64,000 nucleotides of DNA. Origin: Mesorhizobium_K marinum. Lineage in GTDB: Bacteria; Pseudomonadota; Alphaproteobacteria; Rhizobiales; Rhizobiaceae. The stretch lies in NCBI RefSeq assembly GCF_040813715.1, contig NZ_JBFOCH010000028.1; one strand, 5' to 3'. The notes under the pieces are model-generated. The model was not told the origin of the DNA. It did no database searches and worked only from the letters and a program-made list of their open reading frames with translations. Position 1 is the first letter of the stretch. Each line of letters opens with the position of its first letter. The translations under genes were made by a program, and so were the position numbers. Shown here piece by piece: positions 57,353 through 64,000 of this stretch.

Positions 57353-60300
57353 CTATTCGGCCAGCACCCTTGTCGGCGGGAACGCCACTTCCACCAGCGT
57401 GCCTTCGCCTGGTGTCGAGTGGATGGAGAACTTCGCGCGGTTGGCTTCGACCATCGCCTTGGTCAGCGGCAGGCCGAGGCCGGTGCCGTCGCCGCGCGTG
57501 CGCTTCAGCGAGTTGATCTGCTTGAAGGGCTTCAGCGCCTGCTCGATCTCGGCCGGCGTCATGCCGATGCCGGTGTCGCGCACCCTGAGCACGACCTCGC
57601 CGTCGGCTTCGTAGGCCGTCGACACGATCACCTGCCCGCCGGCCTGCGTGTAGCGCACCGCGTTGGAGAGCACGTTGAGCGCGATCTGGCGCACGCTGCG
57701 CAGGTCCGCCACCACGTCGGGCAGTTTCGAAGCGAAGCTCGAGCGGATGATCACGCGCTCGCGGTTGGCCTGCGGCTGCATCATCGCCACCGTCTCGGCG
57801 AGCGTCTCGTTCAGCGACACCGCCTCGTAGTTCATCTCCTGCTGCCCGGCCTCGATCTTGGAGATGTCGAGCAGGTCGTTCACGAGGTCGAGCACATGGC
57901 TGCCCGAGCGGTTGATGTCGCGCAGATAGTCGCGGTAGCGGTCGTTGGCGACCGGCCCGAACTTCTCGTCGAGCATCAGTTCGGAAAAGCCGATGATGGC
58001 GTTGAGCGGGGTGCGGATCTCGTGGCTGACGCGCGCCAGGAAGTCGCTCTTGTGCGATGAGGCGCGCTCCGCGGTGGCGCGCGCCTGCGTCAGTTCCTCC
58101 TCGGCGCGCTTCCACTGCGTGATGTCGCGCACCACGGCGCAGTAGCCGCTGTCGCCCGGCAGCCGGCCGATCGTCATGAAGAGGGGGATGAAGCGGCCCT
58201 GCGCCTCGCGGCCGATCACCTCGCGACCGTCGTTCAGCACGCTTGCCACGCCGTGTTCGGACAGCCCCGCCAGATAGTCGCGCGCCGCCTTCTGGCTCTC
58301 GATGGCGAACAGCGATGCGAAGGGCTTGCCTGCCACCTCGTCGCTGTCGATGCCGAACAGCGCCTCGGCCGGGCGGCTGATGGAGCGGATATTGCCGTCG
58401 CGCGCGATCAGCACCACGCCGTCGGTCGCGGTGTCGATGATGGTGCGCATCTCGGCGACGCGCGCTTCCAGTTCGGCGATCAGCGGCGACAGTCCGCCGC
58501 CGCCTTCCCGGACGCGCGACAGCACCAGCACGAGCGCTTTCCCGCTTTCCCAGGGGACCGACTGCAGGAAGGCTTCCACGGGAAACTCGTCGCCGCCCTG
58601 CGTCCTCAGCCTGAGGTGCCGGTCGGGCCTGCGTTGAGGCAACTCGTCCTGCGCGCCGGCGTCGTCCTCGTAGGGGTCGGCGAACAGGGCGCCGATGCCG
58701 CCGGCCTCGGCCAGCGCCTCGACCGAGCCGTAGCCGGTCANAAGGCTTCCACCGGAAACTCGTCGCCGCCCTGCGTCCTCAGCCTGAGGTGCCGGTCGGG
58801 CCTGCGTTGAGGCAACTCGTCCTGCGCGCCGGCGTCGTCCTCGTAGGGGTCGGCGAACAGGGCGCCGATGCCGCCGGCCTCGGCCAGCGCCTCGACCGAG
58901 CCGTAGCCGGTCAGCGCGAAGAACTCGCCATTGGCATAGTGCAGCATGTCGCCCGAATGGACGAGCACCGGCACCGGCAGCTTCTCCAGGATCGACAGGC
59001 CGGAGCCGTGGCGGCCGTCCATGTCGCCGGACACGGGCGCTTCCGTGGACTGGACCTCGGCACGAGCGGCTTCCCGGGCCAAGGCCGGCTGGTCGCCGGC
59101 AAACTCGTCGGGCTGGGTGTCGGAAGCGGCAGCCTTATCCTCCGGACCGGCTTCGATGGGCGCGGCTTCGCCTGCATCGGACGCTGTCGCANTGGCGGCA
59201 GCCTGATCCTCCGGACCGGCATCGATGGGCGCGGCATCGCCTGCATCGGACGCTGTCGCATCGTCGTCGGCGCCCTCCGCGACAGCGGCGGAACCGGCAA
59301 TTTCATCAGGAGCCGCGGTCTCGACCGTCGCCAGGCGTTCGTCGAGGGCGGCTGCTTCGTCCAGTTCGACCGACGCGGCCGGCGGCGCCTGGGGTGGCGC
59401 ATCGGCGGCATTCGGATCGTCGCTTCCCCATTCGGCGAAGTCCAGCAGCGACATGCCTGGCCGTGCGCGCCGGCGCGGGCCAGCTTCCGTTTCCCCGGCC
59501 TTCGCTTCGTCCTCGCTCGCGCCGTCCAGCGCGCGCAATTCGGCGACGGTCTCCTCGTCGGTGTCCGGGTTCGGGTCGTGCGGGAACCCGGCTGCCGGTA
59601 TGTGCGTCTCGGCGCGGCCTTCGNGCCGGGCCGTGCGCGCCGGCGCGGGCCAGCTTCCGTTTCCCCGGCCTTCGCTTCGTCCTCGCTCGCGCCGTCCAGC
59701 GCGCGCAATTCGGCGACGGTCTCCTCGTCGGTGTCCGGGTTCGGGTCGTGCGGGAGTTCGGCCGCCGGCATGTGCGTCTCGGCGCGGCCTTCGGCCGGTT
59801 CGCCGACCGCCTTCGACCCGCCGCTGTCCTGCTTCAGTCGTTCGCCGATCTGCCGGAAGGCGAGACGTTCGACGTTCGACAACACCCTCCCGCCGGCTTC
59901 CGNGGCCGGTTCGCCGGCCGCCTTCGACCCGCCGCTGTCCTGCTTCAGTCGTTCGCCGATCTGCCGGAAGGCGAGACGTTCGACGTTCGACAACACCCTC
60001 CCGCCGGTTTCCGCCGGACCCCGTTCCGAGGCCGCATGGCGGTGTTCGGCAAGGCGGATCACCTTGTCGGACGGATTGTGGCCGGGCGTCTGCTCCAGCG
60101 CCGGCTTCTCGGCAGGATCGGCCATTTTTTGCGTCGGCGCCGCTTCGGCCGCCAGGTCGGCGGCTTGGGGCGCGGTTTCCGCCGTCGCTTGCGCCGTCTC
60201 GGCCACTCCGGCGTCGGCTTCATCGCCGGAAGGCAGCCGTGTCAGGGTCAGCCCGGTGCCGTCGGGGTCGGCGAAGGCGTCGCCGCAGCGCGCCACGCCG

Positions 60301-61692
60301 AAGCCGCGAAAACCCTCGAAGGTGCGGTTGCGGTCGTAGACGGGCAGGGCGGCGAGATCGACCGGCACCCTGAGGTCGGTTCCGGCGATGGGCCAGGATA
60401 CGGAGCGGCCCGACCAGGTGTCGCGTCGCTGCAGCAGGCCCGCGATGTCGCCCTTGGGATCGAGCCCGAAGGCGTTCGCGACGTCGAGATAGCGCCGTCC
60501 GACGACGTCTGCCGCGATATCGCCGACTGCCCGGGCGAACTCCGGAGAGACCTGGCTGAACCTGCCCTCGGCGTCCGTTCGCCAGACGAAACGCACGGGA
60601 CCGGTTGCCAGTCCTGCCGGCGGTGTCTGCGGCTGCGCCGTCTCGACCACTATCTCGGCGACGGGTTCTTGGGCGGCATCCTCGCTAGGCGCTTCCTCGA
60701 CCGCGCCGCCGGCGTCGACGTTCCCTGGTTCAGGCGCAGGACCCTCGGCGACGATCGCCTCTGGCATGGGCGCTTCGGCTGCGACTGCGTCAAGCGCGGC
60801 CGCTTCGGCCTGGACGGCGTCGTGATCGGTCTCGTCAGCCTCGTCCGCAGCGGGCGCGCTGCCGAGATGCCAGACCTCGTGGCCCGTATCGACCTGTGCT
60901 TCGCCCGTGCCGGCGGGTTCCGCGTCGGCCCAGTTCTCGTCGATCACCACGAGCAGGAAGCGGTTCTCGGTCAGCCGGGCGATGCCGACAGGCAGGCGCG
61001 CGCGCCGCCCGTCGAGCCGCGTCGTCACGATACGGCGCCGCTCGCTCGTCTCGCCGGCCAGTCCGGTAAGCGTTTCGGCGGCAAGGCCAAGACGCTCGAA
61101 GCCGGGCGAGGCGGCCTCCACCGCGCCGGCGGCATCGGCGAAGGCGACGAAATGGCCGGGCTGTGCGAAGCCTCCGACGGNCGAGTGTTTCGGCGGCAAG
61201 CCCAAGACGCTCGAAGCCGGGCGAGGCGGCCTCCACCGCGCCGGCGGCATCGGCGAAGGCGACGAAATGGCCGGGCTGTGCGAAGCCTCCGACGGCGCGC
61301 AGCAGGGCCTCGTGCTGCATGCCCTCGGCGGCAGGTTGGGCGAGCAGGATGCCGCGTTCGCCGTCCGGCAGCACCACGGCGCTCGCCAGGAAGCGCAGTG
61401 CCTCTCCGAAGATGCCCGTGGCCGGGCGCACGACGACCGCCTTGTCGCGACCGATGTCGGGGAAACCACGGATCGCCGCGATCTGGCGCCTGGCCGCGGG
61501 GCCGAGCGGGGTCGGTGCGCCGAAGATGGTCTCGACGTCGGCATGGCCGAACAACGCCGCGCCCGGACCGTTGGCCCAGATCACGTCCTCGAGGTCGGCC
61601 GAAAGGATCGCCAGCGCGTCGCCTGCGGCGAAGCGCGCACGCACCTCGTCGAGGGCTGCGACGTCGAGGAAGGAATAGGTTGTTTGCGCCAT
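57353..61692 (-). CDS. Large PAS sensor histidine kinase of the PleC/DivJ/PdhS type (five gaps)
   Basis: The start is MAQTTYSFLDVAAL at 61692 and the stop TAG at 57353-57355. Five gaps (61181, 59903, 59624, 59192, 58741) have duplicates of 115, 111, 170, 69 and 173 bp including the N; removing them gives 1234 codons, 1233 residues. No membrane segment is seen. The order is a PAS-like N-terminus, a long Ala/Glu/Asp-rich disordered centre with a second PAS-like module (VRFVWRTDAEGRFSQVSPEF), two further PAS domains, then HisKA (SHEIRTPLNAIIGFSELM) and HATPase (LSNAVRYT, DTGIGMT, GDGTGLGLPL). The HisKA face resembles DivK-interacting kinases. PdhS/CbrA-like control of the cell cycle is inferred; PdhS is somewhat shorter. 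Confidence 0.85.
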
Positions 61693-61850
61693 GCGGCTCC
61701 CTGGCGCCCGTCGGCTCGGGCTCGCCTTCTTTTAACCCTTTGTTAATAAAACCCGACCCGATTTCAGTCCACAAAAGTGGTGGCCGCAATGTGGCAATTT
61801 GGAGGTTTTGGTTAATTGCCACAAGGACTTATGTTGCGTCGCACCAAAAA

Positions 61851-61880
61851 TGTTGCACTGCACAACAAAACGCGCTATAT
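61851..61880 (+). promoter_or_regulatory. Phasin promoter with overlapping palindrome (PhaR-like operator)
   Basis: TTGCAC (61853-61858) and CTATAT (61875-61880) with 16 bp between fit the rhizobial sigma-70 consensus. TGTTG-CACTGCA-CAACA (61851-61867) is a palindrome over the -35 box. Phasin genes are usually repressed by PhaR, which binds TGC-containing palindromes, so this is a likely PhaR site. The upstream 61735-61850 is AT-rich with no other clear element. Confidence 0.5.
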
Positions 61881-61938
61881 GAAGCGTCATCCAGAAACAA
61901 GTCGGCTTCGTCAAGCCGCGTGCCCAAAGGACAGGAAA

Positions 61939-62403
61939 ATGGCCAAGACGGCAGAAAAAACCGCTGAATTCCTCGAGAACATCGAGTTCCCGAGCTTCGA
62001 CGCCACCAAGGCGACCGACCAGATCCGCGCCTTCGCCGAGAAGAGCGTCGAGCAGTCGAAGGAAGCCTATGCCAAGATGAAGACCGGCGCCGAAGAGACC
62101 CAGAAGGCGATCGAGTCGACCATGGAGACCGCCAAGTCGGTGTCCGGCGACCTCTCGCTCAAGACCATCTCCGCTTTCCGCGCCAACGCCGAGGCCGGCT
62201 TCGCCCACCTCGAGGCGCTCGTCGGCGCCAAGAGCCTCTCCGAGGTCATCGAGCTGCAGACCGCCTTCCTGCGTTCGCGCGTCGAGACCGGCGTCGAGCA
62301 GGCCAAGGACTTCCAGGCTGCCGCCAGCAAGGCCGCCGAGAAGGTCTCGGCCCCGATGAAGAGCGTCTTCGAGAAGGCCGTCAAGGAACTCAAGGTCGCC
62401 TGA
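61939..62403 (+). CDS. phaP: Phasin (PHB granule-associated protein)
   Basis: A 154-residue, mostly helical, Ala/Lys/Glu-rich protein with the phasin pattern KSVEQSKEAYAKMKTGAEET and AEAGFAHLEALVGAKSLSEV. Phasins coat polyhydroxybutyrate granules in the cytoplasm and control their number and size. AAAGGACAGGAAA precedes the ATG at 61939; an upstream in-frame ATG at 61879-61881 lacks a comparable site. An acetoacetyl-CoA synthetase gene lies 8 kb away, also tied to PHB turnover. The stop is followed about 140 bp later by an sRNA. Confidence 0.9.
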   Translation: MAKTAEKTAEFLENIEFPSFDATKATDQIRAFAEKSVEQSKEAYAKMKTGAEETQKAIESTMETAKSVSGDLSLKTISAFRANAEAGFAHLEALVGAKSLSEVIELQTAFLRSRVETGVEQAKDFQAAASKAAEKVSAPMKSVFEKAVKELKVA

Positions 62404-62544
62404 ACGGTTTGACCTGCGGCCGCTTGCCGGGCTGACCTGTCGTCGGCCCGCAGCGTTGCGGCCGAAGTCCCTGCGTACCGCGTATGAATGACACCGTCAG
62501 AGCGGCCCCGGCGTTCGATAGGATCGCGGATCGTTCTGGAAATA
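62404..62544 (+). other. Spacer between the phasin gene and the sRNA
   Basis: About 140 bp with no gene. The sRNA promoter should lie in the second half (around 62480-62530), but no clear -35/-10 pair was found. AACGGTTTGACCTGCGGCC near the phasin stop contains TTTGAC, but no matching -10 follows at the right distance. Confidence 0.4.
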
Positions 62545-62656
62545 CCCGGAAGGCGGCACCTCCTCCCGCCTCCTTCCGGGGCGACCAGCCGGCACCTCCT
62601 CCCGCCGGCTCGTGACTGGAAAAGGCCGGCACCTCCTCCCGCCGGCCTTTTCTTTT
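62530..62656 (+). ncRNA. Alpha-r14-family-like sRNA (anti-Shine-Dalgarno loops)
   Basis: Three successive hairpins each display CCTCCTCCC in the loop: 62559-62567, 62595-62603 and 62632-62640. Stems are CCCGGAAGG with CCTTCCGGG (62545-62580), AGCCGG with CCGGCT (62587-62610) and AAAAGGCCGG with CCGGCCTTTT (62620-62651). The last is followed by CTTTT, an intrinsic terminator. Three hairpins with an ultraconserved CCUCCUCCC nonamer are the hallmark of alpha-r14 sRNAs such as NfeR1 of Sinorhizobium meliloti, which base-pair with ribosome-binding sites. The 5' end is estimated. It lies between the phasin gene and tRNA-His. Confidence 0.8.
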
Positions 62657-62788
62657 GCCCGGCGCAGGCGCCGCGGCCCCGGCTTTTCGTCTTTGCCGCA
62701 AGACGGGGTTGAATTAAGATCGGATAGCCCGTATGGACGCGTCGCCGGAAGACGAGCGGCCGCCCCGGGCGAGCCTGTCGCGTCCTGT
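62657..62788. other. Spacer before tRNA-His
   Basis: About 130 bp between the sRNA terminator and the tRNA gene. TTGAATTAAGATCGGATAGC at 62709-62728 is the only AT-rich stretch, which may hold the tRNA promoter. Nothing else was recognised. Confidence 0.4.
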
Positions 62789-62865
62789 GCCGTTGTAGCT
62801 CAGATGGTTAGAGCGCCGGATTGTGGATCCGGAGGTCGCTGGTTCGATCCCAGCCAACGGTACCA
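62789..62865 (+). tRNA. tRNA-His (anticodon GTG)
   Basis: A complete 77-nt cloverleaf including an encoded CCA. The acceptor is GCCGTTG with CAACGGT, the D arm GCTC/GAGC, the anticodon stem CCGGA/TCCGG with anticodon GTG at 62823-62825, the T arm GCTGG-TTCGATC-CCAGC. The base before position 1 is T, so no G-1 is encoded, and the discriminator is A73 instead of C73. This matches the unusual tRNA-His of many alphaproteobacteria, where the histidyl-tRNA synthetase has adapted. Position 1-72 is a G-U pair. Confidence 0.96.
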
Positions 62866-62893
62866 CTTCCGAAAATCCGAAAGACCTCTCCGC

Positions 62894-63954
62894 TCAGCCC
62901 TGCACCGGCAGGTTCCGCATCGTCTCCATCGTATGCTCGAACGAGCGGATGCCGGCGTCCGAACCGAGGCCGGTGGCGACCAGCGCTGCGCTCGCCTGCG
63001 CGAATCGCAGCGACGTCTCCAGGTCCATCTTCCGGTGCAGTGCGGTGATGAAGCCGGCGTCGAAGGCGTCGCCGCAGCCCGTCGTGTCCACCACGTCGAT
63101 GGCATAGGCCGGCGATCTCACCCGCGTGCCGTCGCGGTGGGCGAAATAGGCGCCGTCGCCGCCGAGCGTGAACACGCAGGCGCTCGCCCCGTGGCCCAGG
63201 TAGAATTCGGCGCAGGCCTCCGGTCCCTGTCGCCCGGAAATGTCCTGGGCTTCCTCGATCGACGGCATGAAATAGTCGACATGGGCGAGCAGCGGCAGCA
63301 CCAGGTGCGCGGTCGAGGCGTTGGCGGCCAGGAGGTCCAGCGTCGTCGTCCTGCCGCGCCGCCTGGCCTCCGCAAGGAGGTCGACGCTGCGCTGGCCGTC
63401 GAGCCGGCTGAGCAGGCCGGTGCCGCCGAGGTGCACGATCGGGGCGTCGAGCACCCGGTCGTAGTCGGCGTCGGCGACGTCGAAGTGGTCGGACGCGCCG
63501 CGCACATGCAGTGCCGGCCGGTCGCCGTTCGGTCGCACGTTGAGGATCGACGCCGAGGTCGGCACGCCGGATATCCGCTGCATCGCCGCGGTCTCGACGC
63601 CGAATTTCTCGAGCGTCATCAGCACGAAGTCGGCTTTCTCGTCGTCGCCGACGGCGCCGACGGCCAGCGCCTTCAGGCCGAGTTTGGCGGCGNCTGCATC
63701 GCCGCGGTCTCGACGCCGAATTTCTCGAGCGTCATCAGCACGAAGTCGGCTTTCTCGTCGTCGCCGACGGCGCCGACGGCCAGCGCCTTCAGGCCGAGTT
63801 TGGCGGCGTCGATCACGGTGCCGCCGGCCGTGCCGGCGACCGTCAGGCGGATCTCGTCGATGAACTCGACGTTGCCGCGGTCGGGTATACGCGAGACCGG
63901 CCGTCCCAGCACGTCGAGGATGTAGAGGCCGATGAATGAGGCGTCGTATCGCAT
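62894..63954 (-). CDS. PfkB/ribokinase family sugar kinase (interrupted by gap)
   Basis: A carbohydrate kinase transferring phosphate from ATP to a sugar or nucleoside. The N-terminal glycine motif is VAGTAGGTVIDAAKLG and VGAVGDDEKADFVL, the C-terminal active-site signature DTTGCGDAFDAGFITAL with the catalytic base Asp. The N at 63693 is flanked by 115-bp copies; joining 62894-63692 to 63809-63954 gives 315 codons including the stop (314 residues). The start is ATG at 63954. The upstream gene on the same strand ends 4 bp away, implying an operon. The sugar cannot be named. Confidence 0.88.
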
Positions 63955-63958
63955 CGGG

Positions 63959-64000
63959 TCAGCCGCGCAGCCGTGCGGTGGTGTCTGTCGTGACGGTCAT
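63959..64000 (-). CDS. C-terminal end of an upstream gene (partial)
   Basis: A minus-strand frame ends with TGA at 63959-63961, 4 bp before the kinase start. Thirteen codons are visible, ending TTDTTARLRG. An ATG falls exactly at the window edge, but tight spacing with the kinase suggests the tail of a longer gene. No family can be assigned. Confidence 0.35.
   Translation of the reverse strand: MTVTTDTTARLRG

Noticed and set aside
62559..62640. Three regular CCTCCTCCC repeats as a possible CRISPR-like array or tandem repeat
   Set aside because: Repeat unit is 9 bp inside different stems with spacers of about 27 bp, there is no cas gene, and the last unit forms a terminator; an sRNA explains all of it.

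Overview
The window is 64 kb of GC-rich alphaproteobacterial chromosome, most likely from a Hyphomicrobiales (Rhizobiales) organism of the Phyllobacteriaceae/Mesorhizobium type. The evidence is a zwf-pgl-edd Entner-Doudoroff operon, a PleC/DivJ/PdhS-type histidine kinase, RirA-type and Irr-type iron boxes, an sRNA with the alpha-r14 nonamer CCTCCTCCC in three hairpin loops, a tRNA-His without G-1 and with A73, and an ScfR-type regulator divergent from aceA. No insertion sequence, prophage or CRISPR array was seen.

The sequence is a draft scaffold. It has 25 runs of N (1 to 107 bases), and 23 of them are flanked by near-identical direct copies of about 24 to 330 bp. When one copy is removed, the interrupted reading frames are restored exactly (ugpC 345 aa, polymerase 516 aa, GH5 373 aa, proC 270 aa, decarboxylase 459 aa, vWA1 565 aa, vWA2 581 aa, scfR 471 aa, kinase 1233 aa, PfkB kinase 314 aa). 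These are unmerged contig overlaps, not biological duplications. The copies differ mostly at synonymous sites, which suggests mixed strains or a metagenome assembly.

Layout. 1-2.3 kb: GNAT fragment, zinc alcohol dehydrogenase and a divergent Rrf2 regulator. 2.4-7.3 kb: ugpBAEC glycerol-3-phosphate importer. 7.3-18.6 kb: surface polysaccharide cluster (flippase, FemAB/GNAT-like protein, Wzz co-polymerase, polymerase, GT4, GINT1-type protein, GH5, WecG/TagA). 18.8-25 kb: proC, folD, GlxA-type regulator, DMT exporter and a PLP decarboxylase. 25.1-28.9 kb: two tandem secreted vWA proteins. 29-30.9 kb: an ABC-F ATPase behind a leader peptide and what looks like a complete translational attenuator. 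30.9-31.2 kb: a decayed AbrB/VapC toxin-antitoxin remnant. 31.2-35.3 kb: zwf-pgl-edd. 35.5-40.1 kb: SDR, serine hydrolase, and puuB and puuA for putrescine catabolism. 40.3-44.5 kb: degenerate receiver protein, aceA and scfR. 44.6-49.8 kb: DMT exporter and the potFGHI polyamine importer. 49.8-53.9 kb: AsmA and acetoacetyl-CoA synthetase. 54-57.2 kb: candidate sRNA and an iron(III) importer (binding protein plus fused permease) under RirA- and Irr-like boxes. 57.3-61.7 kb: large PAS histidine kinase. 61.9-64 kb: phasin, alpha-r14-like sRNA, tRNA-His and a PfkB sugar kinase.

Common themes are putrescine import and degradation (pot plus puu), PHB/acetoacetate/C2 metabolism (acetoacetyl-CoA synthetase, phasin, isocitrate lyase, ScfR), and post-transcriptional control. 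The most interesting object is the 29.08-29.26 kb leader of the ABC-F gene. A 23-codon uORF overlaps segment 1 of a 1:2 / 2:3 / 3:4 arrangement, in which helix 3:4 covers the ribosome-binding site and helix 2:3 would release it.
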